A DNA stretch of 64,000 bases from Silvimonas terrae (lineage in GTDB: Bacteria > Pseudomonadota > Gammaproteobacteria > Burkholderiales > Chitinibacteraceae), in contig NZ_JACHHN010000004.1 of NCBI RefSeq assembly GCF_014202765.1, positions 519,097 to 583,096 of the forward strand, given 5' to 3'. How positions within the stretch are numbered: position 1 is the stretch's first letter; every line of letters begins with the position of its first letter. The position numbers and the translations under genes are program-made. Shown piece by piece: positions 36,701-44,877 of this stretch. The notes under the pieces are model-generated. The model worked only from the letters and a program-made list of their open reading frames with translations, was not told the origin of the DNA and made no database searches.

Positions 36701-37481
36701 CCTGCAGGTTGCCCAGTTGCAGTTGTTGCACCAGCCAGCCCGCAGTCAAGCGACTGCCGATATAGCCCTTGGCCTGGCCAAACGCCACGGCCTGTAGTGC
36801 TTCCATTGCCGAGGCATACGCTTTCAGCGGTTCGTGCGGATAGAGCGCCTGCAGAGTGGGCAAGTCTATGCTGCCCGGCACGTAAGCGAGTGCCTGACTG
36901 GGGGTCGTCAGATTTTCATTGGGCGCAGGGGTGATGGCTTTTCGGGTAACCAGCACCGGATGTTCGGTATACCAGGCGCGACTGAAAAGTGTGTCGGGGA
37001 TCAGCGCATCCGTACTCATCGCGGCCAGGTCAATCTCGCCACGTGCCAGCGCGCCGCGTTGGGCCGCAACGTCCGGGTAAGAGCGAAACACCGCGTGCAG
37101 GCTCAGTGCGGCGGCCACCTCTCGGGTGACGTCAATCGATAGCCCAGAGAACGCATTGCTGGTATCAGCCAGCGCGAACGGTGGCTGCGCATTGGCTACC
37201 ACGCCCACCCGCAACTCACCATTCAGGCGGGCCAGTTGCTGTCGTTCTACGGGCGTGAAGGCCTGCCATTTGATCGGGGCGTCAGTCACGGATGGCTCTG
37301 CGGCAAAGGCGCAGCTGCTGGCCACCAGCAAGCAAGTGGCCAGGCCCAGCACGGCCCACAACAGCCATGTGCCCGTGCGCAAATGACGGCATAGTTGGGC
37401 ATTGACCGCAGGGCTGAACTTGACGCGTTCGGCGTTGCCGGGCAATGAATTCTGCGAATGATCGGTTTTACGTAAAAACAT
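33771..37481 (-). CDS. BvgS/RocS-type hybrid sensor kinase (second copy, orphan)
   Basis: The protein of about 1,236 residues is an unorthodox sensor. After a signal/anchor segment (LLWAVLGLATCLLVASSCAF) come two periplasmic solute-binding (family 3, Venus-flytrap) domains, starting LRVGVVANAQPPFALADTSN and VRFLVQHNSPPFLFRSKQGA. Then follow a membrane segment (LVIAVVVLAIFIAIALVWGL), a PAS domain and HisKA (SGMSHEIRTPLNV). The HATPase has LSNALKFT, DTGIGIS and GTGLGLSICK. The receiver has the phospho-aspartate in VITDISMPIMDG. The HPt domain has AHRMKGPF. I started at ATG 37481; the frame is open to 37,553. No response regulator gene is adjacent; partners may be at 46.3 kb. Confidence 0.9.
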   Translation of the reverse strand: MFLRKTDHSQNSLPGNAERVKFSPAVNAQLCRHLRTGTWLLWAVLGLATCLLVASSCAFAAEPSVTDAPIKWQAFTPVERQQLARLNGELRVGVVANAQPPFALADTSNAFSGLSIDVTREVAAALSLHAVFRSYPDVAAQRGALARGEIDLAAMSTDALIPDTLFSRAWYTEHPVLVTRKAITPAPNENLTTPSQALAYVPGSIDLPTLQALYPHEPLKAYASAMEALQAVAFGQAKGYIGSRLTAGWLVQQLQLGNLQVSAVLPNPLHGEGFATRASDGTLRNLVDAAILALPPGRIAELVTPWDSDWGHGGGPKPVVLTPIEQEWIKQHPQVRFLVQHNSPPFLFRSKQGAAHGMAVDLFAEVTRQTGLQFVAQDSDSPAAANQLLARGLADIDPTGGSTGSQILHTQPYGNWFPVIVSRAGVKIANRQALDGKSVAVVTSPMGAEGAATALAKAKIVKVASVVEAFNLLDKGNVSAVVCDVSVANFLIPRLYAGKLAVNGALEPHPMPVSIAVSARAPELVSILNKVTSSLSAGQVATLRQGWTEQLLPAMASEQIRRELVIAVVVLAIFIAIALVWGLLLYRQISKRDQAEKHLKNQLRFQAALLKGIPTAVYVRDVAGRLVSCNQAFADLLRCSPADLMGCTLDEMRLPASLAQDLNRIYAEVAIQQQRQKFEVTADFGEGLRTLFFEVTPFYDAEDQLAGIVSGGVEITDHIRLEQELRAAKVAADAASNAKSVFLSGMSHEIRTPLNVIIGAFDLQLGASADDGRSRTSASMQAARDAAHHLLGLIDNVLDFSKIDADKMTLVPEPLCLADLTTQMARMYGPLAQQKQLHFHLHADEAACHVMADATRLRQILSNLLSNALKFTTQGGIVLRCRVSEGAQPDLAAVIFEVEDTGIGISPDDQAALFQPFVQATSMPSGGHGGTGLGLSICKRLAAMMNGQVALESTPGLGTRITVSLTLPRAAPPLPRKSSDLALPQRIVFDRLPVLIADDHPSNRLILREQLEQLGCVVTEAQDGAEALKQLAGYPFKVVITDISMPIMDGHQLARAIRKQENTQNALPMVIVGLTAYVQPEVAAAALAAGMNECHVKPLGQQQLGALLAAHFAEEVVLTEEGARPQSQGSAMRTADGKIHPLLLETLVSSLREDLASAQTELTAGDMVALKARAHRMKGPFRMLEWTPFVEACIHLEHATTTSTDPQTWQGELDELNVLAEALFREHTQAVSSSAT

Positions 37482-37706
37482 CAGATAGCCAACCCTCGTG
37501 GCGCTGATCTGATCGGCAAGGCAAAGACGCTCGATACATTGGGTGCCACGCAACCATGGCGCGGCGACAATCAGGGATCAGCTGGGTAAAACAAATTGGA
37601 CGTAACTCGCCCGCCCCGCAAACCCGCATGGAAAGGCGTCTTCGTGGGTTGTCAGAACGGGTATGGCCTCAATGGCAAGGGCAAATCGCCCGATCCTGCG
37701 TGCGGA

Positions 37707-38228
37707 CTACTCTTTTTCTTTGCGATGTGCGCAATTGAAGTAGCCGTTCACGCATAACGTGGAGCACGGGTCTTGCGCTTTCACGGCTTGCTCATAACTA
37801 CGTAGCCGCAGGCGCAGGCGGATCAAGTCGCCCACCCAATACGCAATCAACGCACAACCCATGGCCACGCCAATGCCGCAAACCACCAGGGTCACCGTTG
37901 CGCCGGGCATGCTCATGGTGAGCATGGCTGCGCAGATCAGCGTGCTGGTGGTGACAAAGCTCATCAGCCAATAACGTGCCGCGCCACGCAGATCGCCCAT
38001 ATACAAGCTGTGCGCACCAAGCAGGCCGCCGCATAACCAGTACAACAAAGCGGTTTTCCAGCGATGCTGAGCAGCTAGCGGCTGCGGCCCGGTGCCCGCC
38101 TCCGGCTTACCGCCAGACTGCAGTTCGCATAGTGGCATCAGTTTGATAACGGTTTTGGGGTGCCGGGGTCGGGAATTGCCGACTGAAGGAGTGTTGATAT
38201 TGGAAATAATCAGCCCCTTTACATTCAA
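37707..38228 (-). CDS. TM2-domain-like small membrane protein
   Basis: The protein is up to 173 residues; an internal ATG at 38,138 (MPLCELQSGG) may be the true start. WKTALLYWLCGGLLGAHSLY followed by MGDLRGAARYWLMS resembles the TM2 motif (G-x-x-GAHxFYxG). Further hydrophobic stretches (TSTLICAAMLTM and VTLVVCGIGVAMGCALIAYW) follow. The C-terminus has three cysteines (DPCSTLCVNGYFNCAHRKEKE). The function of such proteins is unknown. Confidence 0.6.
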   Translation of the reverse strand: MNVKGLIISNINTPSVGNSRPRHPKTVIKLMPLCELQSGGKPEAGTGPQPLAAQHRWKTALLYWLCGGLLGAHSLYMGDLRGAARYWLMSFVTTSTLICAAMLTMSMPGATVTLVVCGIGVAMGCALIAYWVGDLIRLRLRLRSYEQAVKAQDPCSTLCVNGYFNCAHRKEKE

Positions 38229-38391
38229 TAAAGGTAAAGGGGTAATTTATGAGAATTACGCGATGGTGGATTTAGTCCGCTTCGCAGTGGGATGTAGGCA
38301 ATTTCCCATTCGCCAATACATGCAAAACAAAGCCCGGTCGCATCAGAGTGCATGGCCGGGCCAAGAGTTTGAAAGCGTGATTGGTTGGCGC

Positions 38392-39414
38392 CTATTGATA
38401 AGTTGTGTAAACGGTTATCAACGTCGTATATGTGTTGGCGCCTGGCGCAGTGCCATTGCGCGCTGTAGGAAATGCCCTCAGCGCCAGCCCCGCGGTTGTG
38501 TTTCCATCCTTATCAACGCTGATTACGCCCGCTTTGGTTCTGGGCAGGATATTTACACCGTTGGCATCCTGAATGATGACCGAAATATCAGATCTGTTTG
38601 TCGCCCAGCCAGACTTGGTGTCGCTAACGCCGTCCAACGTGACGTCTGCCGCGAAACCACTCCCGATAAGGCTGGTATCGCACTTCACCTTGATCAAAAA
38701 ATTTCTGGGCGTGTAGCCGTTGGGTGGGTTGCCGTAACCGACACCGCTAAAGTTTGGCGACAAAGCGGTTCCCAGGTCTACGCTCATTGTTCCGCCGTCC
38801 GATAAAACGCATGTGGTCGCGCCCACTGGGACGGATGCAGGTGCCTCGTATTGTTGCAGGGTATAAACCCCCCCAGCGCTACTGCTGTTGTAGCGGGCAG
38901 TCACAAAATTGACTGAGGGAGAGAAATCGAGGCTCAACAGGCCGTTGGGGGTAGTGATGACGCCTTTTTTTATGTACTGCCCCATGTTGTAACTGATGTG
39001 CCCTCCGTCACACTCATTGCCTCCGCTCGTTCTTGATCCAATGACCGCAAACTGGATTCGATTCACAGTGCCACCAACCTGAGCGAGCAATGTAGGCTGA
39101 AAGGCGACGCCTGCTGTCGTCGTTCGCAACAGGCCGGCGCTCAGTAAAGCGGTTTCTGTATTCAGGCCCAGGATAAGGTATCGATCGGTTGCGGTGGCCA
39201 CCAGGCACGTATAGTCGAAGTCGGTGGTGTTGGTACCAATCACAGTGCCATCCGCCAGGGCATTGGATAACGCTTGCGTCGGGGTAAATTGAGACGTTTG
39301 ATTAGTGATGCGGCATTGACTTGTGTTCAACCCAGTACAATCTGCCGCCCAGGTAAAGTTGAGCCAGAGCGCTGAAAATAGCGCCAGACCCAGTTTTAAT
39401 AACGAATTACGCAT
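38392..39414 (-). CDS. Fimbrial tip adhesin
   Basis: The 340-residue protein has a signal peptide (MRNSLLKLGLALFSALWLNF, then TWA). An N-terminal receptor-binding domain follows. The pilin domain begins at VGATTCVLSDGGTMSVDLGT and ends TYTTLITVYTTYQ, the aromatic end recognised by the chaperone. It is the last gene of the fimbrial operon, directly after the usher, the usual place for the tip adhesin. The receptor cannot be predicted. Confidence 0.85.
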   Translation of the reverse strand: MRNSLLKLGLALFSALWLNFTWAADCTGLNTSQCRITNQTSQFTPTQALSNALADGTVIGTNTTDFDYTCLVATATDRYLILGLNTETALLSAGLLRTTTAGVAFQPTLLAQVGGTVNRIQFAVIGSRTSGGNECDGGHISYNMGQYIKKGVITTPNGLLSLDFSPSVNFVTARYNSSSAGGVYTLQQYEAPASVPVGATTCVLSDGGTMSVDLGTALSPNFSGVGYGNPPNGYTPRNFLIKVKCDTSLIGSGFAADVTLDGVSDTKSGWATNRSDISVIIQDANGVNILPRTKAGVISVDKDGNTTAGLALRAFPTARNGTAPGANTYTTLITVYTTYQ

Positions 39415-39468
39415 GGTGTTTTTCCTGCATTAGTTTCAGGTGCTGTGGTTGCGTGTAGCTGCGCGGAC

Positions 39469-42084
39469 TTACTTGCCGGCCATCACCTCGGCACAGCGTG
39501 CAGCGGTTTGCTGATAGGCAGCGGTGACTGCGTCGCCCTTCTCACTCAGTTCTACGTGATAACGAAGCGAACAGCTTTCGTCTGCGCCTTCACCCCATTT
39601 CACCTGCAAGGTGCCCTCTTCCGGTTGACCGCGCAGGAAGATCTGTCCGGCCTGACCCACCACGCCCACACTTGTACCTTTGGCATCGAACACATCGGCA
39701 CCAAACGGCGCGGGTTTGCCATCGGCCAGCGCGGCATGAATCAGCAGCGGTTTGCCAACAACGGTGTCGTACTTCAGTTTGACAATGGCACCGTAGCGCG
39801 GCGTAGCAATGGCCGACGAACCGCTCAGTTCCACCTCGTTGGATGTGCCTTTCGGGTCCAACGAAATGTCGTTATTGCGGTACGGGTTCAGCCCGGTTAC
39901 CACCCCATGGCCCCACCAATCCAGCGTGTCGCCGGAACCACCGTTGATATGAGCGCCCGCCGCACCATCGGCCTCAACAATGGCCATGGTTTCGCCCTGT
40001 GCTGCCGTGGCCACCACACCACCACCATAGCCCACCACCGTGCCGCGGGCAGATGCAGAATATTGACTGCTGTTGCCGCTACGCGAGGCGGTTGCGCCGA
40101 CGTTGGCCAGCGAGCCCTGATAGGCCACGTTGCCACCGTAACTGGCGCTGTTACTACCCGCGTTGCGGTTGGCGGAGGCATAGACGCCATAACCCAGTTC
40201 GTTATGTTCGCCCGCCGAACCGCTCAGGTTGGTCTGGGCCGAGTATTGATCCGGGCTCTGGTAGTTCAGGCTGGTCGACAACTGGATGGGATTGCCGCCC
40301 TTGCCCAGCGGAACGCTGAACATGGCCATCATCTGGTTGCTATAGCTGCCGTTGGTGTAGGTGCGCCCTGCGGAGAGGTTGACACTGCCCCAGTCGAACG
40401 ATGTGCTGTAGCCAGACTGGAACGTCATGGAACGCCCGCCGTGGTTCCAGTAGGTGTTGGTCATGCCGCTGACGTACATGCTGCCGCGTTCACCCAATGG
40501 CTGGCTCACATTCAGTTGCATGCGCGTGCGATCCCGATACAGGTTTGCAGTCGGCAATCCGCGCAATTGCGCGTCATCCTGCAGGCTTAGATAGCCCGCG
40601 CTGGAAAAACGGTATGCCGCCAGCGCCACGTTGGTGCTTGTCCACGGCAGTGTCTGGCTGTAAGTCAACCGGTAACTCTGACCTGACATGGTGCCATCTT
40701 TGCCTGCGACTGCCGTTGGCAAATCTGTGGCGTGCGATGCGGTAACGTCCGCCGCAAAAGCGCCGTAATCCGTATTCAGCGCCAGCCCTCCGAGCGCAGA
40801 CATGTATTTGTCGGCCACAATGCCACCGCCATACGCGGTGACCATGTTGCTGATCCCGCGCCGATAGGTGCCCTGTGCAAAAACAGGGGTATGGCTTAAG
40901 GTGCTGTCACGGTATTTGCCCGCGGTTGCGCTGAATCGCGACGCGCCGGGGCGCAAGAGCTGCGCTACCGAAGAGTAAGGCACCACAAAGCTTTTTTGAC
41001 GGCCGTCGGCTTCTGTGATGGTGACGTTCAGATCACCGGAATAACCGGTACTCGACAGATCATCGATCAGAAACGGCCCTGGCGCCACGGTGGTTTCGTA
41101 TACCACGTTGTTGCCCTGGCGCACGGTGATCTTGGCGTTGGTTTCTGCCGTACCACGGATCTCCGGCGCAAAATCGCGCTGGGAATCCGGCATCATCCGG
41201 TCGTCGCTGGACAGTTGCACGCCGGTGAACGGCACGCTGTCGAACAAATCGCCTGGCGTGTAGTACTGCCCTGCCGTGGCCTGGGCCTGCAATGCGGTGA
41301 CGTCGTGCTGAACGTAAGTCGAGAGCGCGTTGTAATGACTTGTGGAAGGCGTGCGTGCCGCGCTGCTCTCGGTGGCGTTCAACGAGCCATTGTGCCGCAG
41401 CCGCCATCCGTCAATATTGGCGCCTGCATTGATCCCGACATACAGGTTGCGGGAAGTCTGGCCCGAGTTGGCGTTCTGATAAATGCTGGCGTTGTAGCCC
41501 ACAAAGCCAGCGGTGATGCCGTTATCCCAGTTTTCTGGCGACACATAACCGCGTGAACGACGGCTCAGATACAGTTGCGGAATACTGATATGGGCGGATT
41601 GAGCGCCCTGATCGACCGCAATGGAAACGCCCGGCACCAGCCTGGTGATTTCGACGCAATCGCTATCCAATGCCAATAATGCCGCTTTGGGATCGTCAAG
41701 CTTGCTCAGGTTGATGGCCCATTGCTTGATTTCTTTGCCGCTGAAACAGACGCGGCTGCTGCCGTCTTCGCTGGTTTCAATGCGCACGTCACGGCGGCCA
41801 ATCTGGTCATCGTTGATGTAGATATCCAGTCGGTATTCGCCAGGCACCAATACGCCGGCTTTTTCATAACGACTCAGATCAACCTTTTTGCTGCCCATCA
41901 GAAAACCGCTGTTAAATGACACATCCTGGGATGCATCTGTGGCAACGTCCTGCGCATGGGCAATGCCCAGCGGAAACAAAACCACAACTGAGGTCACCAG
42001 AAATGACCAGAATGGATTAAGTGCCTTACGTGGCGTGGCAATAGGTAATTTTGTACAGGAGGGGCTTAAATAAGTCACTTTCAC
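39469..42084 (-). CDS. Outer-membrane usher (FimD/PapC family)
   Basis: The 871-residue usher is the outer-membrane assembly platform of the fimbria. After the signal sequence (ending GIAHA) comes VSFNSGFLMGSKKVDLSRYE, the chaperone-binding N-terminal domain. The barrel contains VPYSSVAQLLRPGASRFSATAGKYR and FAPEIRGTAETNAKITVRQG. Plug and C-terminal domains follow, with GVVGQAGQIFLRGQPEEGTL and a C-terminal cysteine pair (ESCSLRY, ARCAEV). Its length is normal for the family. It lies 54 bases before the adhesin gene and is downstream of the chaperone. Confidence 0.95.
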   Translation of the reverse strand: MKVTYLSPSCTKLPIATPRKALNPFWSFLVTSVVVLFPLGIAHAQDVATDASQDVSFNSGFLMGSKKVDLSRYEKAGVLVPGEYRLDIYINDDQIGRRDVRIETSEDGSSRVCFSGKEIKQWAINLSKLDDPKAALLALDSDCVEITRLVPGVSIAVDQGAQSAHISIPQLYLSRRSRGYVSPENWDNGITAGFVGYNASIYQNANSGQTSRNLYVGINAGANIDGWRLRHNGSLNATESSAARTPSTSHYNALSTYVQHDVTALQAQATAGQYYTPGDLFDSVPFTGVQLSSDDRMMPDSQRDFAPEIRGTAETNAKITVRQGNNVVYETTVAPGPFLIDDLSSTGYSGDLNVTITEADGRQKSFVVPYSSVAQLLRPGASRFSATAGKYRDSTLSHTPVFAQGTYRRGISNMVTAYGGGIVADKYMSALGGLALNTDYGAFAADVTASHATDLPTAVAGKDGTMSGQSYRLTYSQTLPWTSTNVALAAYRFSSAGYLSLQDDAQLRGLPTANLYRDRTRMQLNVSQPLGERGSMYVSGMTNTYWNHGGRSMTFQSGYSTSFDWGSVNLSAGRTYTNGSYSNQMMAMFSVPLGKGGNPIQLSTSLNYQSPDQYSAQTNLSGSAGEHNELGYGVYASANRNAGSNSASYGGNVAYQGSLANVGATASRSGNSSQYSASARGTVVGYGGGVVATAAQGETMAIVEADGAAGAHINGGSGDTLDWWGHGVVTGLNPYRNNDISLDPKGTSNEVELSGSSAIATPRYGAIVKLKYDTVVGKPLLIHAALADGKPAPFGADVFDAKGTSVGVVGQAGQIFLRGQPEEGTLQVKWGEGADESCSLRYHVELSEKGDAVTAAYQQTAARCAEVMAGK

Positions 42085-42198
42085 ACTGATTCCCTGTTTC
42101 TTGATAGCCCCTGTTTACATACAAAATTAGACAAAAATCATTTCAATTGACCAAAGCCAGCACCGGAAGGGGACAAACCCGATGCAATCTGAAACCGC

Positions 42199-42972
42199 TT
42201 AATCTGAAGGCGTTTTATTTGCCACGCCTTCGCCAATTTTTGCCTGACCATCTACGGATGCGCCGTAATCATTAATCCAATTGTATGACACATTCATATC
42301 GGCATTCAGCGACGAAGTTAACCCTTTCAATGTGAAATCTTTACTGGATTTAGGCAGAATAAGGCCGCCCTCTTCATTGCTGATTTTTTTCCCTGACACC
42401 GTTAATTCAACTTTAGTGACAGAGACGCTGAAGGCTGCATTATTGGTGGCCCGAACAACCTGACCATTTGCCGTTTTTTCCACGGTCCAGATCAAGCCTT
42501 TTGCCGCATTTTCTGGGTCGCCCGGCAAACCCTCTGGCCTATAAAAAAGTTTGATTCTGGTTCGCAATGCAATCTGCACGGTATTTGCACCAGACGCCTC
42601 AGTTTTGGGTGGTATATCCAGAACATTGAACCAGAAAATGGATTCACGATCTTTGGCTAGTGCTCCGTTGGGCAAATAAGTCAGTCGCATGGACTGTCCT
42701 TTGCCCGGGTCAATTCTGGCAATAGGCGGAACCAGAACAAAAGGCGCCGTGCTGATGCTGGGGTCTTGATGCTCGTCTCCGCTATCAATCCAGGCCTGCG
42801 CCAATGCGGGGCGATCACCTTTATTGCTCAATTGAACGGTAATTTCCCGTTCTTTGGCGGGGTAAATCAATCGCGTAGAAGAAATGACAATACTGGCCTG
42901 TGCAACGCCGGAAACAAGCGCGACGGCAGTTAAAACGCCCGCAATGAAGGTATTCAATATTCTGGCTTTCAT
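42199..42972 (-). CDS. Periplasmic fimbrial chaperone (PapD/FimC family)
   Basis: The 257-residue protein has a signal peptide (ending GVAQA). SIVISSTRLIYPAKEREITV, WIDSGDEHQDPS, FVLVPPIARIDPGKGQSMRL and ESIFWFNVLDIPPK are PapD-type landmarks, including the arginine-lysine pair that binds pilin C-termini (RLIYPAKE and RTRIKLFYRP). It folds pilins by donor-strand complementation and delivers them to the usher. The gene lies between the pilins and the usher on the minus strand. Confidence 0.95.
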   Translation of the reverse strand: MKARILNTFIAGVLTAVALVSGVAQASIVISSTRLIYPAKEREITVQLSNKGDRPALAQAWIDSGDEHQDPSISTAPFVLVPPIARIDPGKGQSMRLTYLPNGALAKDRESIFWFNVLDIPPKTEASGANTVQIALRTRIKLFYRPEGLPGDPENAAKGLIWTVEKTANGQVVRATNNAAFSVSVTKVELTVSGKKISNEEGGLILPKSSKDFTLKGLTSSLNADMNVSYNWINDYGASVDGQAKIGEGVANKTPSD

Positions 42973-43111
42973 GATTTCATGCTCCTGTTCACGCAGGAAT
43001 ACCCTGCCACAAGGGTCAGCTTAGCTCATGCAAAGCAACCCGCAATTTGCGGTATACAGGGTGAAGCAACCGGTGCGTAAACAAAAAATGGGGCGCGAAA
43101 GGGCGAAAAGC

Positions 43112-43143
43112 ACGGGGCTTAATCCGGTTAAGCCATTGCCCCG
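43112..43143 (-). terminator. Hairpin after the minor pilin gene (attenuator)
   Basis: On the minus strand an outer ACGGGG...CCCCGT stem and an inner GGCTTAA...TTAAGCC stem are followed by GTGCTTTT. It lies between minor pilin and chaperone and could lower downstream expression. Confidence 0.6.
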
Positions 43144-43182
43144 TATTGATCGGTCGCGCCGATACTGGCCGTCCGACCAGCC

Positions 43183-43707
43183 TTATGGGTAAGTTAACGA
43201 GTACATTATTTTTGCCTGCACTGACCCTGAGCCCACTCCATTGGCGCTGTCGGGGCTGACATAACGGGCGGTATAATTCAGTTGCCCGGCGTTTGCCACC
43301 AACACGGTGTCGTCGGTGTTGTTGGCGTTGGTAAATGCATTGATCACTTGGCCGGCAGAATTCAGTAGCTGCACCTGCACGTTGCCGGCAGTGCCCAGAT
43401 TTTTGAAGTTACCCGTGGCCTGATCTACAAAATCACTCTCGAAATGCACGCCTACCAATGTGGATGGTCCACAGTTGGAGAACGCGATGGTAATCGGGGT
43501 AGAGCCGGCATGCCCACCATTGGCGAGCGCATAGTTCTGAATGGTCGGCAATGTAATGGTCGGGTTGGCACCCTTGCCATTGACGGAGATTGTGCAAGAC
43601 GGGATCAATACAGACCCACTGATGGTAATCGTGCCATCTGCCGCGCGCGCCAAACTGGAACATAACATCACTGCGGCGACACTGAGTGCGGTAACAATTT
43701 TAATCAT
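43183..43707 (-). CDS. Fimbrial pilin subunit (minor)
   Basis: The 174-residue protein has a signal peptide (MIKIVTALSVAAVMLCSSLA, then RAA). It then reads DGTITISGSVLIPSCTISVN, the donor-strand extension and first conserved cysteine of type 1 pilins. IAFSNCGPSTLVGVHFES carries the second cysteine and the end is VQAKIMYSLTYP. ATG 43707 follows AGAGG. Its sequence differs from the major pilin, so it may be a linker or minor subunit. Confidence 0.88.
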   Translation of the reverse strand: MIKIVTALSVAAVMLCSSLARAADGTITISGSVLIPSCTISVNGKGANPTITLPTIQNYALANGGHAGSTPITIAFSNCGPSTLVGVHFESDFVDQATGNFKNLGTAGNVQVQLLNSAGQVINAFTNANNTDDTVLVANAGQLNYTARYVSPDSANGVGSGSVQAKIMYSLTYP

Positions 43708-43865
43708 CTGGAAACCTCTATAGCAAACTGTATATTCGCTTACCGATTCAAATTTTCCAGAATCATGAAATGCCATGAAGATTCAGAAAATTTTTCAATA
43801 CAATTTCAAGTAACGCGAATGAAGGTGAAAATAAGTATTGCAAAATCATTGCGACTGAAAAGGAC

Positions 43866-43889
43866 GGGCCAAACAGACGTGTTTGGCCC
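43866..43889 (-). terminator. Hairpin after the major pilin gene (attenuator)
   Basis: GGGCCAAAC pairs perfectly with GTTTGGCCC, and on the minus strand GTCCTTTTC follows. It would make the major pilin message more abundant than the rest of the operon. Confidence 0.7.
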
Positions 43890-43927
43890 TTTGCGCTCAC
43901 TCAAACCAATTGTTACTGCCTGGTTGA

Positions 43928-44488
43928 TTAGTTGTAATTGAGCGAGTAAGTGATGTCAGTCGAAACAGCACCTGGATCAATGGCCGCGCCGTCAATTTTT
44001 ACGTAGCGCAAAATATAGTTAATGGAGCCGCTGGTTGTGCCATCACCAATGGTTGCGCCGATTGTGTTGTTGGTGTTTTCAACAGCGTTGATTGCATTGC
44101 CATTTGCATTGGCGACCTGAACCTGCACATTGGGGCTGGCGCCGGTGGTCAGGGTGTTTTTAAACCAACCGGTGGTGGTGTCCAGGTTCTGGTTTTCAAA
44201 ACGTGCGGTTACAGTCTGGGCTGTTGAACCTGCGCAAGCTGACACATCGAAACTGACTGTTGTATCACCGGCCGTCGAATTTGCACCGGTAAAAGAATTG
44301 GCGCCCAGGCTGGGAAGCGTTACGGTGGCATTGGCATCAGTGCCCGCGGCGCCAGCAGAACCCACAACCACGTTACATGTTACGTCGGTGATTTCACCGT
44401 CGACGTGAATGGTGCCGTCTGAAGCAAAAGCTGCGTTGGAGAACAGACCCAGACCGGCCAGAGAAGCGATTGCAATGAATTTTTTCAT
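43928..44488 (-). CDS. Major fimbrial pilin
   Basis: The 186-residue protein starts MKKFIAIASLAGLGLFSNAA, then FA. SDGTIHVDGEITDVTCNVVV follows as donor strand and first cysteine. VSFDVSACAGSTAQTVTARF carries the second cysteine and the end is STDITYSLNYN. As first gene of the operon and followed by a hairpin, it is most likely the main shaft subunit. It is divergent from the RocR-like gene across a 389-base regulatory region. Confidence 0.9.
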   Translation of the reverse strand: MKKFIAIASLAGLGLFSNAAFASDGTIHVDGEITDVTCNVVVGSAGAAGTDANATVTLPSLGANSFTGANSTAGDTTVSFDVSACAGSTAQTVTARFENQNLDTTTGWFKNTLTTGASPNVQVQVANANGNAINAVENTNNTIGATIGDGTTSGSINYILRYVKIDGAAIDPGAVSTDITYSLNYN

Positions 44489-44877
44489 GATGATGAATTT
44501 CCAAAAAAACAAAAATAAACATGGGCAAGGTCAAGGCCGAATAAATCGGAATTTCTGATGCCCGTCTCGTTAAATCAACGAAACGAATTCTCTCAATATT
44601 CTCAATATGAATATGTCATCCGGTGCCTGTGGGCTTGTAGGAAATTTCGCAAGACGCAATCTGTTTTTCCGCTCTGTAGACAACGCCAATCCTGCAGCGA
44701 AGGTAACACCTGACAGGCTTTCAGATAACACGCGGGAGTTGGCTTGGGAAATGGACTACAACCCAGTGCGACCTGATGTACATACGCGTTCAATAATGGC
44801 CGATACGCTTGGCCCACTCTCAATTCTGAGAATTAATTCATAAGTGCCCAGATTATCGAGCCACTGAGGAGCTCCAA
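44489..44877. promoter_or_regulatory. Divergent control region between fimbrial and Roc-like operons
   Basis: It contains two perfect tandem copies of TCTCAATAT (44,591-44,599 and 44,600-44,608). A palindrome, AATTCTGAGAATT (44,822-44,834), lies near the RocR-like start. It must hold both promoters. These repeats are candidate sites for the RocA-like regulator; this is inference. Confidence 0.5.

Noticed and set aside
39445-40590. A 381-codon plus-strand frame opposite the usher gene
   Set aside because: The usher on the minus strand is complete and convincing; the other frame is an antisense shadow.
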